DNA of 22,229 nt, taken from assembly GCA_035942035.1 (NCBI GenBank), contig DASZDK010000079.1, positions 1-22,229 of the forward strand, read 5' to 3'. The notes beneath the pieces were generated by a model. That model ran no database searches and was not told where the DNA came from. It saw only the letters and a list, made by a program, of their open reading frames with translations. Shown in pieces: positions 14,504 to 22,092 of this stretch (position 1 is its first letter; each line of letters opens with the position of its first letter). The DNA comes from JAHWJR01 sp035942035 (GTDB lineage Bacteria; Actinomycetota; Acidimicrobiia; Acidimicrobiales; CADCSY01). The position numbers and the translations under genes were made by a program.

Positions 14504-15208
14504 TCAGCTCCGCGTGGTGGTGACCACGCGGCCCTCCCCCGGGAACGCTCCGGGAACGAACCACGCCGATCCGCTGCCGGCGAGCGCCGGCCGGGCACCG
14601 GTGGCCACCGCCAGCCGGTCGCGCCAGTTGGCCAGCTCCGGCGCCACGGCGAGGGCGGCCGGCTCGAGGTCGTTCGGACCGCCGGCGTGAGGGCCGCCGA
14701 GTCGGTCCCACGCCCGGTAGACCTCAGCGGTGGGCACCCCGAACGGGGGTACCACCAGGGTGTAGGTCTGCTGGACCGGCGGCAGCGGGCGCACCACCTC
14801 GCCGATGCCGGTGACCCGGGCCCGCCCTCCCATGACGCAGAAAGGTACGTCGGCCCCGAGCGACGCGGCCACGGCCGGGTCGGTGCAGCCGGCCCAGCGC
14901 AGGACGGCGGCGGCGTCGGCCGAACCGCCGCCCAGGCCGGCGCCGGCGGGGATGCGCTTGACCAGGCGCACCGCCGCCCGCCGGTCGACCGCGGCCAGCG
15001 CCCGCCGCACCAGGTTGTCGTCGCCGGTGGGGACGGAAAGGCCGGTGCCGGCGGCCACCACCTCGAGCCCGTCGCCACCCTCGACCAGGGTCAGCTCGTC
15101 GGCCAGGTCGAGGGTGACCATCTCGGCGTCAATCTCGTGGCAGCCGTCGTCGCGCACCCCGACCACCCGCAGCGACACGGTGAGCTTGGCGGGGGCCAGG
15201 ACGGTCAC
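14504..15208 (-). CDS. ispE: 4-diphosphocytidyl-2-C-methyl-D-erythritol kinase (IspE)
   Basis: IspE phosphorylates CDP-methylerythritol in the MEP isoprenoid pathway. It is a GHMP kinase: PAKLTVSL carries the catalytic Lys, PAGAGLGGGSADAAAVL is the ATP loop, GADVPFCV carries the catalytic Asp, and ALAGSGSAWF is the third motif. It has only 234 residues against about 280-300 usually, because the tail after the third motif is 17 residues. The substrate motif usually written GYHE reads DDGCHEI, with Cys for Tyr. The GTG start overlaps the rsmA stop as GTGA, so translation is probably coupled. It ends 11 bases from the convergent bS22 gene. Confidence 0.92.
   Translation of the reverse strand: MTVLAPAKLTVSLRVVGVRDDGCHEIDAEMVTLDLADELTLVEGGDGLEVVAAGTGLSVPTGDDNLVRRALAAVDRRAAVRLVKRIPAGAGLGGGSADAAAVLRWAGCTDPAVAASLGADVPFCVMGGRARVTGIGEVVRPLPPVQQTYTLVVPPFGVPTAEVYRAWDRLGGPHAGGPNDLEPAALAVAPELANWRDRLAVATGARPALAGSGSAWFVPGAFPGEGRVVTTTRS
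14510..14531. terminator. Strong hairpin inside the 3' end of ispE, downstream of bS22
   Basis: CCGCGTGGT and ACCACGCGG form a perfect 9-bp GC-rich stem with a 4-base loop, starting 18 bases after the bS22 stop. It encodes the last residues of IspE (VVTTTRS) on the other strand. It could end bS22 transcripts and protect their 3' end. There is no T-tract. Confidence 0.45.
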
Positions 15209-16038
15209 GCCCGGGGCACTCGTCGGCTGCACGCCGCAAGCCTGCCCCAGGCGGCCACGTCCAGCTCCTCGGCCCGGGCCTCGGGGCGCACGCCGGCACA
15301 GGCGAAGCCCTCGGCGTCGACCCGGCCGGCGAGGGAGCGGCGCAGCATCTTGCGACGCTGGCCGAAGCCGGTCCGCACCAGGGCGAACAGCTCTTCGAAT
15401 CCCACCTCGGCGGGGTCCACCGCCGGTGCCGTTCGGCGCTCGATGGACACGAGGGCCGACTCGACCTCGGGCCGGGGCAGGAACACCGTCGCCGGCACCC
15501 GGCCCGCCAGCGACGCCCGGGCCCAGTACGCCACCTTGACCGAGAGGGCGCCGTAGGCGGGACTGCCCACCCCGGCGACCATGCGCTCCCCGACCTCCCG
15601 CTGCACCATCACCAGCATGCGGTGCACGGCCGGAACCTCGTCGAGCAGGTCGGCGACCAACGGGGTGGCGACGTGGTAGGGCAGGTTGGCCACCAACACC
15701 CACGGTTCCTCGCCGAGCAGCGCCCTCCAGTCGAGGCGGAGCGCGTCACCGTGCACCACCCGGGCGCCGGCGGGGACGACCACCTCGTCGAGCACCGGTA
15801 GCAGCCGGCGGTCGATCTCGACCGCCGTCACCTCGGCGCCCGTCTCCACCAGGGCGAGAGTCAGCGAGCCGAGGCCGGCGCCCACCTCGACGACCCGGTC
15901 GCCGGGCCCCACGCCGGCGAGGCGGGCGATGCGCCGGACCGTGTTGGGGTCGACCACGAAGTTCTGGCTGAGCGAGCGCTGGGGCTGCAGCCCGTGCCGG
16001 GCCAGGAGGTCGGTGACCTCCCGACGCGACAGGGTCAC
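15205..16038 (-). CDS. rsmA: 16S rRNA (adenine1518/1519-N6)-dimethyltransferase RsmA/KsgA
   Basis: RsmA dimethylates two adjacent adenines near the 3' end of 16S rRNA during 30S assembly. The 277-residue protein is family-sized. It shows QPQRSLSQNFVVDPNTVRRI near the N-terminus, the SAM-binding VVEVGAGLGSLTLAL (about 48-62), the acidic VTAVEID, and the catalytic NLPYHV (about 117-122). FLPRPEVESALV and GFGQRRKMLRRSL lie toward the C-terminus. Its GTG start overlaps the stop of the upstream RlpA-like gene as GTGA, and its stop overlaps the ispE start in the same way. This rsmA-ispE pairing is usual in actinobacteria. Confidence 0.97.
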   Translation of the reverse strand: MTLSRREVTDLLARHGLQPQRSLSQNFVVDPNTVRRIARLAGVGPGDRVVEVGAGLGSLTLALVETGAEVTAVEIDRRLLPVLDEVVVPAGARVVHGDALRLDWRALLGEEPWVLVANLPYHVATPLVADLLDEVPAVHRMLVMVQREVGERMVAGVGSPAYGALSVKVAYWARASLAGRVPATVFLPRPEVESALVSIERRTAPAVDPAEVGFEELFALVRTGFGQRRKMLRRSLAGRVDAEGFACAGVRPEARAEELDVAAWGRLAACSRRVPRA

Positions 16039-16709
16039 CAGGTGATGCGGGTGGGGAACACGCCCTGCGACAGCGGCGCCAGCCGGGCGAAATCGTCCCG
16101 GTACAAGTCGATGATCTTGCCGGCGGCGTAGGGCCCCCGGTCGTCGACCGTGCAGGTGATGGAATTGCCGGTGTCGAGGTTGGTCACCGTCACCACCGTG
16201 CCCTTGGCGATGGTGCGGTGGGCACAGACCCCGGCCCGGGACCCGGGGAGGTCGTACCAGCTGGCCTGGCCCTCCTGGGAGCGGACGTCGTCGTCGCCCG
16301 ACGGGGGCGGCGGGGGCGGCGCGGCCGTCGTGGCGGGCTCCGGGGGCGGCTCGGGATGGCTGTGCACCGTCGTGGCGACCTCGATCTCGATGGCCGGGAC
16401 GGTGGTGGTGGTGGATGGGGCCGTCGTCGTGGTGGTCTCGGGCGGCGCGGTGGTCGTCGTGACCTCCACCGTGGTCGTGGTGGTCTCCGGCGGCGCCGTG
16501 GTCGTGGTGGTCTCGAGCGGGGGGATGTCGACGTCGATGTCGACGTCGACATCGCCGGCACCGGCGAAGGCCGCGGTGCGGACGTCGTCGGCGACGAGCT
16601 CGTCGTCCGGCAGGGCGCCAGCCACCGACACCTCGGCCGGCGGAGCAGTGCCGCCGGCCGGCGAGAAGACCATGGGCACCAGCACCACGGTGGCCACGAT
16701 GGCCAGCAA
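16035..16709 (-). CDS. Secreted RlpA-like double-psi beta-barrel protein with Thr-rich linker
   Basis: From TTG 16709 the protein has 224 residues. It holds a hydrophobic signal or anchor (LAIVATVVLVPMVF), a DVDVDIDVDIPP segment, a Thr/Pro linker with repeated ETTTTTAPP (about 65-104), then Pro-rich sequence. A C-terminal barrel follows (about 145-224): GQASWYDLPG, CAHRTIAKGTVVTVTNLDTG, TVDDRGPYAAGKIIDL. The His of CAH and the Asp of DDRGP match conserved RlpA residues; an upstream Asp also conserved in RlpA is not seen. The family binds or cuts peptidoglycan. A CTG at 16748 behind GGGGGGGAAAGAC would add MTSEQGTFRRVWL, a better basic signal-peptide start. The gene sits where rpfB usually lies, between tatD and rsmA. 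Confidence 0.85.
   Translation of the reverse strand: MLAIVATVVLVPMVFSPAGGTAPPAEVSVAGALPDDELVADDVRTAAFAGAGDVDVDIDVDIPPLETTTTTAPPETTTTTVEVTTTTAPPETTTTTAPSTTTTVPAIEIEVATTVHSHPEPPPEPATTAAPPPPPPSGDDDVRSQEGQASWYDLPGSRAGVCAHRTIAKGTVVTVTNLDTGNSITCTVDDRGPYAAGKIIDLYRDDFARLAPLSQGVFPTRITW
16398..16516 (-). repeat. Imperfect coding repeats of the Thr/Pro linker
   Basis: Runs of ACC and ACG codons encode ETTTTTAPP and TTTTAPP units within the RlpA-like gene. The plus strand shows repeated GTCGTGGTGGTCTC units. This is a typical surface-protein linker likely to vary in length between strains. Confidence 0.75.
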
Positions 16710-16772
16710 GAGCCAGACGCGCCGGAAAGTGCCTTGTTCAGACGTCAGGTCTTTCCCCCCCGTTGACCAGCG

Positions 16773-16791
16773 ACGACCCTAGGAGGGTCGT
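16773..16791. promoter_or_regulatory. Perfect 8-bp stem-loop between tatD and the RlpA-like gene
   Basis: ACGACCCT and AGGGTCGT are perfectly complementary with a 3-base loop. The element lies 15 bases after the tatD stop and upstream of the G-run that precedes the RlpA-like gene. No T-tract follows in either direction. It may be a partial terminator, an mRNA processing or stability hairpin, or an operator. Confidence 0.45.
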
Positions 16792-16805
16792 AACCAGACC
16801 GCAAA

Positions 16806-17552
16806 CTAAACGGGCAGGCGGAAGAGCCGACCGGCGGTGGCGGTGGCCGCCTCGGCCACCGTCTCCACGGGAACGCCCTTGGCCGCGGCGACGGCGGCGC
16901 CGACGAGGGGGACCCAGGCAGGACGGTTGGGCTTGCCCCGGTGGGGAGCGGGGGCGAGGTACGGGGAGTCGGTCTCCACCACCAGTCGCTCGAGCGGGCA
17001 GCGGACCGCGGCCGAGCGGATGTCCTCGGCGCCCCGGAAGGTGACGATGCCACTGAAGCTCAGCACCGCGCCCAGCTCCAGGGCCCGGTCGGCCTCCTGA
17101 GGGCCGCCGGTGAAGCAGTGGAACACGGTGCGGGGCGGGACGCCTTCGCTGGCGAGGACGGCGAAGGTGTCGTCCCAGGCCTCCCGGGTGTGGATGACCA
17201 GGACGAGGTCGCGCTGGTGGGCCAAGCCCACTTGGGCGGCGAACATCTCGCGTTGCCGGGGCCGGGGCGAGTGGTCGTAGTGGTAGTCCAGGCCGCACTC
17301 GCCCACAGCGACGACCTCGGGCGCCTCGAGCAGGTCGGCGATGCCGGCCAGGCCCTGGGAGGCGTCGTGGGGGTGCAGGCCGGCCGTCGCCCACACCCCG
17401 GAGTGGCCACGGGCCACCTCGATGGCATCCTGCGACGACTCCCGGTCAGTGCCCACGGTCACGAGCCGCTCCACCCCGGCCGCCCGGGCCTCGACCACGG
17501 CCTCGTCGCCCTCCGGGCCGGCGGGCAAGTGGCAGTGAGTGTCGGTCCACAT
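16806..17552 (-). CDS. tatD: TatD-family metal-dependent DNase
   Basis: TatD proteins are TIM-barrel metal-dependent hydrolases, reported as 3'-5' exonucleases and linked to DNA repair or quality control. The 248-residue length is standard. Metal ligands appear in order: DTHCHL (His6, His8), VGECGLDYHY (Glu), VIHTREAWDD (His), VFHCFTGG (His) and VETDSPYLAP (Asp). The C-terminal RGKPNRPAWV is also typical. ATG 17552 starts MWTDTHCHL; no Shine-Dalgarno is seen. metG ends 53 bases upstream and is followed by tatD in the usual actinobacterial order. Confidence 0.96.
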   Translation of the reverse strand: MWTDTHCHLPAGPEGDEAVVEARAAGVERLVTVGTDRESSQDAIEVARGHSGVWATAGLHPHDASQGLAGIADLLEAPEVVAVGECGLDYHYDHSPRPRQREMFAAQVGLAHQRDLVLVIHTREAWDDTFAVLASEGVPPRTVFHCFTGGPQEADRALELGAVLSFSGIVTFRGAEDIRSAAVRCPLERLVVETDSPYLAPAPHRGKPNRPAWVPLVGAAVAAAKGVPVETVAEAATATAGRLFRLPV

Positions 17553-17605
17553 GGGGGGATCATCGCCGGTGACCGCAGGAGCGATCGAGTGACAGGCGCC
17601 GGCGG

Positions 17606-19117
17606 TCAGGCGGGCTGCATCCGGGGGAACAGCGGAGGGCCCTTCTCCACCGGCAGGCCGCCGGGATAGCCGCCCCAGGTCGCCGCCTCCGGCAGCCGCT
17701 GGTCGGTGGGGCTGCCGGGCAGGCCCAGGCGCCGCCACACCTCGCCGCACGCCTCCGGCATCGCCGGCGAGGCGAGCAGGGCGACGATGCGCAGCACCTC
17801 CAGCGCCGCCCCCAGCACGGCGTCCACCGCCGGCCCCGGTTCGGCCTTCCACGGCTCCTCGGACTCGAGGTGGGCGTTGGCCTCGTGGATGAGGCGCCAC
17901 GTGGCCTCGAGCGCCTCGTGGGGAGCGAGCCGGTCCCAGGCCGCCGCCGTGGCGGCGTAGGCGTCCGCGGTGATGGCGGCGAACGGGCTGTCGGCCGGCG
18001 GCGCCGGCCCCGTGCCGCCGCACTTCTTGGTGACGACCGTGGCCACCCGGCTGAGCAGGTTGCCGAGGTTGTTGGCCAGGTCGGCGTTGTAGCGGGCCAC
18101 CATGCCCTCGTAGGAGAAGTCGCCGTCGGGGCCGAAGGCGGCGTCGCGCAAGAAGTGGTAGCGGTAGGCGTCGACGCCGAAGTCGGCCACCAGGTCGGCC
18201 GGGGCGATGTGGTTCAGCCGGGTCTTGCTCATCTTCTCGCCGCCCACCAACAGCCAGCCGTGCACGAAGATCTGGCCGGGCGGCTCGATGCCGGCGGCCA
18301 TGCACATCGCCGGCCACCACACGCAGTGGAAGCGGAGGATCTCCTTGCCGATGAGATGGTGCACCGCCGGCCACCAGCGCTCGAAGCGGACGTCGTCCTC
18401 TCCGTAACCGATGGCGGTGATGTAGTTCACCAGGGCGTCGTACCAGACGTAGAAGACGTGGCCGGGGTCCCACGGCACCGGCACCCCCCACCGCAGCGAC
18501 GTCCGGGTGATGGAGATGTCGTCCAGCCCCTGCTTGATGAACCCGAGCGCCTCGTTGCGCTTGGTGGCGGGGCGCACGGCGTCGGGATGGGCCTCGTACC
18601 ACTCGAGCAGCCGATCGGTGTAGCGGCTGAGCTTGAAGAAGTAGTTCTGCTCCTTCATGCGGGTGACCGGACGGTGGTGCACCGGGCAGGCGCCGTCGAT
18701 CAGCTGAGCCTCGGTGTAGTAGTCCTCGCACGCCACGCAGTAGGACCCCTCGTAGGTGCCGAGCTCGATGTCACCACGGTCGTAGATGGCGCCGAGGAAC
18801 TGCTGCACCGTGCGGTGGTGGCGGGGCTCGGTGGTGCGAATGAACTCGTCGTAGGTGATGCCGAGCTGGCGCCAGGCGCCGATGAATCGCTCGCTGGTGC
18901 GGTCGGTCCACTCCTGGGGTTCCACGCCGTTGGCCTCCGCGGCCTGGGCCACCTTCAGGCCGTGCTCGTCCGTGCCGGTGAGGAAGAACACGTCGTCGCC
19001 CAGGAGTCGGTGCCACCGGCAGATGGCGTCGCCGGCAACCGTGGTGTAGGCGTGACCGATGTGGGGAGCGTCGTTGACGTAGTAGATCGGCGTGGTCAGG
19101 TAGAACGGACGGGGCAC
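17606..19117 (-). CDS. metG: Methionyl-tRNA synthetase
   Basis: MetG charges both initiator and elongator tRNA-Met. The protein has 503 residues, a form lacking the C-terminal tRNA-binding EMAP domain. The HIGH motif is at 19-22 (PIYYVNDAPHIGH), the zinc knuckle at about 126-150 (CVACEDYY ... CPVHH), the WYDALVNY segment follows, and the KMSKS loop reads KMSKT (about 295-299). The anticodon-binding helical domain includes the YNADLANNLGNLLSR motif. GTG 19117 begins PRPFYLTTPIY. A TACATT box ends seven bases before it, suggesting a leaderless mRNA. It diverges from the sigma factor gene. Confidence 0.97.
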   Translation of the reverse strand: MPRPFYLTTPIYYVNDAPHIGHAYTTVAGDAICRWHRLLGDDVFFLTGTDEHGLKVAQAAEANGVEPQEWTDRTSERFIGAWRQLGITYDEFIRTTEPRHHRTVQQFLGAIYDRGDIELGTYEGSYCVACEDYYTEAQLIDGACPVHHRPVTRMKEQNYFFKLSRYTDRLLEWYEAHPDAVRPATKRNEALGFIKQGLDDISITRTSLRWGVPVPWDPGHVFYVWYDALVNYITAIGYGEDDVRFERWWPAVHHLIGKEILRFHCVWWPAMCMAAGIEPPGQIFVHGWLLVGGEKMSKTRLNHIAPADLVADFGVDAYRYHFLRDAAFGPDGDFSYEGMVARYNADLANNLGNLLSRVATVVTKKCGGTGPAPPADSPFAAITADAYAATAAAWDRLAPHEALEATWRLIHEANAHLESEEPWKAEPGPAVDAVLGAALEVLRIVALLASPAMPEACGEVWRRLGLPGSPTDQRLPEAATWGGYPGGLPVEKGPPLFPRMQPA

Positions 19118-19123
19118 CGCGCC

Positions 19124-19129
19124 AATGTA
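19124..19129 (-). promoter_or_regulatory. Candidate -10 box for metG, leaderless
   Basis: TACATT on the minus strand matches TAnnnT, and six bases separate it from the GTG start, which would place the transcript start at or near the start codon. No clear -35 hexamer is seen 17 bases upstream. Confidence 0.35.
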
Positions 19130-19180
19130 CCGAGGGGCTGCGTGGCGCCACGATTGGTTTCGACGAGCTGGGTGCCGACC

Positions 19181-19206
19181 GGAATACCCGGGGCCGCAGA
19201 GCCGTT
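19181..19206 (+). promoter_or_regulatory. SigR/SigH-type (thiol-stress ECF sigma) promoter upstream of the sigma factor gene
   Basis: GGAAT at 19181-19185 is followed by exactly 18 bases and GTT at 19204-19206. Read in the longer form it is GGAATA, 16 bases, CGTT. This equals the Streptomyces SigR and Mycobacterium SigH consensus as I know it. Transcription would start near 19213-19216, about 45 bases before the preferred start codon at 19260. Confidence 0.65.
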
Positions 19207-19259
19207 GATCACTACATGAGCGATCGGGTGACGTGTCGCTCCCTACGGCGGGAGTCAGT

Positions 19260-20189
19260 GTGGCAGATAGGCGAGCGGTAGCCGTCGCCGACGGAGACCT
19301 CCTCCAGCTGTACCTGGACGACATCGGGAAGCACCCGTTGTTGACCAAGGAGGACGAGGTCCGCTTGGGCGAGGCGGTGCAGGCGGGGGCGGCGGCGGCC
19401 GAAGAACTGGACCGAGGCGTGCCTGCTGACGCCGACCACCGCGCCGAGCTGGAGGCCCGGGCGCGGGCCGGTGCGGAGGCCACCGACGCCTTCGTCAAGT
19501 CCAACCTCCGTCTCGTCGTCTCGGTGGCCAAGCGCTACGCGAGCTCCGGAGTGCCGCTCCTCGATCTGATCCAGGAAGGCAACTTCGGGCTCATGCACGC
19601 CGTGGAGAAGTTCGACCCCACCAAGGGCTTCAAGTTCTCGACCTACGCCATGTGGTGGATCCGCCAGGCCATCGGCCGCGGCATCGCCAACACCGGCCGC
19701 ACCATCCGCCTTCCCGTGCACGCCGGCGAGCAGCTCCTGGCCCTGCGCATGGAGAACACCGCCTTCGAAGTCAGCCACGGCCGGGCACCCGACTCCGCGG
19801 AGCTGGCCGAGGCCGCCGGCCTGTCGGTGCGCAAGGTCGAGGAGCTGCTGCCATTCGTCCACGACCCGGTGTCGTTGTCGCAACCGGTGGGCGAGGAAGC
19901 CGAGCTCGGCGACCTCGTGGAGGACAGCGCCGCGGTGGCACCGGACCAACAGGTCTTCGCCTCCATGCTGCCGGCCCAGGTGACCGAGCTGTTGTCGAGG
20001 CTCGACTTCCGAGAGCGGGAGGTCCTCTACCTCCGCTACGGGCTGGACCAGGGAAAGCCGCGGACGCTCGAGGAGGTCTCCCATCGCTTCGGGCTCACCA
20101 AGGAGGGCATCCGCCACATCGAGGCCAGGGCCATGGCGAAGCTGCGCCGGAAGTGCACCCAGGACGAGCGCGAGCTCGTCAGCGCCTGA
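19260..20189 (+). CDS. Group 2 (primary-like) sigma-70 family RNA polymerase sigma factor
   Basis: This 309-residue sigma factor resembles HrdD/SigB-type group 2 factors. It lacks the long acidic N-terminal region 1.1 of the housekeeping factor. Region 1.2 is DLLQLYLDDIGKHPLLTKED. Region 2 holds KSNLRLVVSVAKRY, LDLIQEGNFGLMHAVEKFD, and the -10 recognition and melting helix KGFKFSTYAMWWIRQAI. Region 3 starts RTIRLPVH. Region 4 is LDFREREVLYLRYGL followed by the helix-turn-helix TLEEVSHRFGLTKEGIRHIE. It should read promoters like those of the main sigma factor under stress or in stationary phase. GTG 19260 has GGAG five bases upstream; an in-frame GTG at 19233 is the alternative. The gene converges on rmuC with 13 bases between. 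Confidence 0.94.
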   Translation: MADRRAVAVADGDLLQLYLDDIGKHPLLTKEDEVRLGEAVQAGAAAAEELDRGVPADADHRAELEARARAGAEATDAFVKSNLRLVVSVAKRYASSGVPLLDLIQEGNFGLMHAVEKFDPTKGFKFSTYAMWWIRQAIGRGIANTGRTIRLPVHAGEQLLALRMENTAFEVSHGRAPDSAELAEAAGLSVRKVEELLPFVHDPVSLSQPVGEEAELGDLVEDSAAVAPDQQVFASMLPAQVTELLSRLDFREREVLYLRYGLDQGKPRTLEEVSHRFGLTKEGIRHIEARAMAKLRRKCTQDERELVSA

Positions 20190-20202
20190 ACGACCTGCCC
20201 GG

Positions 20203-21309
20203 TTACGCCCGGGTGCCGGTGGCGGCCGTGTGGTCGTCCACGAGACGGAGCCCGTCGCCGCCTACCGGCTCGGTGTCGGAGGATGAGCAGCGCTGGCGGC
20301 GGAGCTCGTCCACCCGGGCGAGGGGCCGCTCCAGCGCCCGCCGGCGGGTTCCCGACAGGTCCTGGTAGGCCCGCTCCACGCTCTCGACGGCCCGTCCGAC
20401 CTTGTCCAGCGACTCGCAGAACCGCTCCCACTGGGTGGTGAAGCTCCCCAGCACGTCCAGGATCTCGCCCGACGTGCGCTCGACCGAGAAGGCATCGACC
20501 GCCTCCCGCACCACCGCCAGCACGGCGAAGAGGGTCATGGGTGAGCACAGGACGACCTTGTGGGCGAGCGCCAGGTCGACCAGCCCGGGATCGTGCTCGT
20601 GGACGAAGGCGTACACGCTCTCGTTGGGGATGAACAGCAGCAGATAGCCCACCGTGCCGTTGGCGGTGTCGACGTACCCCCGCCCGGTGAGCTCTCGGAC
20701 CCGAGCCCGCACGTCCTTCAGGAAGGCCTCGCGGTACTGGGCGCGCTCCTGGTCGCCGCCGGCCTGGAGGCAGCGGGCGTAGTTGGCGACGGGGAACTTG
20801 ACGTCCATGTGCAGCGACAAGCCCCGGGGCAACAGGAAGGTGAAGTCGGGGATCGTCCCCACGGCGATGGCCCGCTGCTTGACGTAGTTGACTCCGTCGA
20901 CCATCCCGGCCAACCGCAGCACGTCCTCGGCCATGCGCTCGCCCCACTGGCCCCTGGCCTTGGGACTGGCCAGCACCTCCCGCAGCGCGCCGGCGGTGGA
21001 CGTCAGGCTCGCCGTCTGCTCGACCGTGGCCTCGAGCTGCGCCTTGAGCTCGCCGTGCTGTACCGAGCGCTCCCGCTCCAGCCGGGTGACGGTGTCGGTC
21101 ACCCGTTCGAGCTCGCCGTGCAGCGCCCGGAGCTGCCCGTCGATCTGGTTGCGGGTGGCGCCGAGGCGCTCGTCGGCCACGGCCACCACCGTGTCGACCA
21201 CGTCACCTCCCGCCGTCCTCGGACGGCGCAGGGCCAGGCCGGCGGTCACCCCCACGGCGAGGGCCAGTGCCAGGAGCACGAGGGCGAGGAGCACGGTGGA
21301 AAGGTCCAT
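20203..21309 (-). CDS. rmuC: RmuC-family DNA recombination protein
   Basis: RmuC proteins are predicted nuclease-like factors that limit inversions at short inverted repeats. The 368-residue protein starts with a membrane anchor (STVLLALVLLALALAVGVTA). A coiled coil runs from about 40 to 115 (RALHGELERVTDTVTRLERE). The RmuC core runs to about 330: SPKARGQWGERMAEDVLRLA, IPDFTFLLPRG, LHMDVKFPVANYARCLQA, GYLLLFIPNESVYAF, LCSPMTLFAVLAVV. ATG 21309 is preferred because AGGG lies eight bases upstream and the membrane segment follows; ATG 21339 would add MSHPLFRVLD. The C-terminal tail (RCSSSDTEPVGGDG) is not conserved. Confidence 0.92.
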   Translation of the reverse strand: MDLSTVLLALVLLALALAVGVTAGLALRRPRTAGGDVVDTVVAVADERLGATRNQIDGQLRALHGELERVTDTVTRLERERSVQHGELKAQLEATVEQTASLTSTAGALREVLASPKARGQWGERMAEDVLRLAGMVDGVNYVKQRAIAVGTIPDFTFLLPRGLSLHMDVKFPVANYARCLQAGGDQERAQYREAFLKDVRARVRELTGRGYVDTANGTVGYLLLFIPNESVYAFVHEHDPGLVDLALAHKVVLCSPMTLFAVLAVVREAVDAFSVERTSGEILDVLGSFTTQWERFCESLDKVGRAVESVERAYQDLSGTRRRALERPLARVDELRRQRCSSSDTEPVGGDGLRLVDDHTAATGTRA

Positions 21310-21526
21310 GTCGAGGACCCTAAAGAGGGGGTGTGACATCGAGGGTTGCTGCCGCACGCCTCCGGCTGGATCTCGACGGTGGCGAAGCTCCCCTGTTCCC
21401 GCACACCCCGCACGCATCGCCGTGGCCAGCCGGCGCTGACCTCCGCCGCGACACGTACGTGCCGCGGACTGATCTGGGCGCCAGGAATCGGGGGGCCGCC
21501 GTGTTGGCGGAGCGCGTCGGTGTACG

Positions 21527-22045
21527 TCAACGGGGAGACGCTGCCCGGCTCCACCCGGTCCAGGCGTTGCGCAGGCTCACCGCCGTCGCTTCGGCCCGAG
21601 CGTCGGCATCGCTGGTCATGCGGGCGTTGGCGATGGCGCCCGGGACGAAGACGACGAGGACGACCGTCACGATGATCGCCAACCGGATGCGGCGACCCCG
21701 GGCCTCGGCGTCCGCCGTCGGCCCCGGAGCCCGCAGACGTTGTCCGATGCGGACCAGCCCGAACTCGATGCCGGCGCCGATGGGAAGCGTGAGCAGCACC
21801 AGCCACAACAGCTCACCGCGGGTGACCGCCACCACCAACGGGGTGAGCAGCAGACCAGCCACGAGCTGCCAAGTTCCAGCGTGCGGGAAGGCCAACCCGA
21901 CCAGCACGGGGGCGGCGATGCCGAGGGGAACGGCCACCCAACCGGGCTCGGCAAGGCTCAAGCCCGCGGACAGTGTTCCGGCGACGACGGCACCGAGCAG
22001 GCCGAGCCGGTCTTCAGAACGGCTCAGCTCCGGGCGTGGCTCCAC
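21527..22045 (-). CDS. Small multi-pass membrane protein, unknown function
   Basis: I do not recognise this 172-residue protein. After an acidic/basic lead (EPRPELSRSEDR) come about four or five hydrophobic segments: GLLGAVVAGTLSAGLSL, WVAVPLGIAAPVLVGLAF, WQLVAGLLLTPLVVAV, LLWLVLLTLPIGAGIEFGL and IRLAIIVTVVLVVFVPGAIA. Basic residues after the fourth (RIGQRLRAPG) are probably cytoplasmic. The C-terminus (DADARAEATAVSLRNAWTGW) is soluble. GTG 22045 is the first start after the rsmI stop, 47 bases upstream. The hydrophobic pattern and G/C third positions support a real gene. The 217 bases from its end to the rmuC start (21310-21526) show no gene or clear signal. Confidence 0.7.
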   Translation of the reverse strand: MEPRPELSRSEDRLGLLGAVVAGTLSAGLSLAEPGWVAVPLGIAAPVLVGLAFPHAGTWQLVAGLLLTPLVVAVTRGELLWLVLLTLPIGAGIEFGLVRIGQRLRAPGPTADAEARGRRIRLAIIVTVVLVVFVPGAIANARMTSDADARAEATAVSLRNAWTGWSRAASPR

Positions 22046-22092
22046 GAGCGAAGAGTGACACGCAGCCGCACTCCCCAGGCGGCGGGTGGCGC

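Noticed and set aside
16398..16516. Repeated GT-rich units as a CRISPR or minisatellite
   Set aside because: They are in-frame Thr/Pro codons of a secreted-protein linker, with no spacers and no cas genes.
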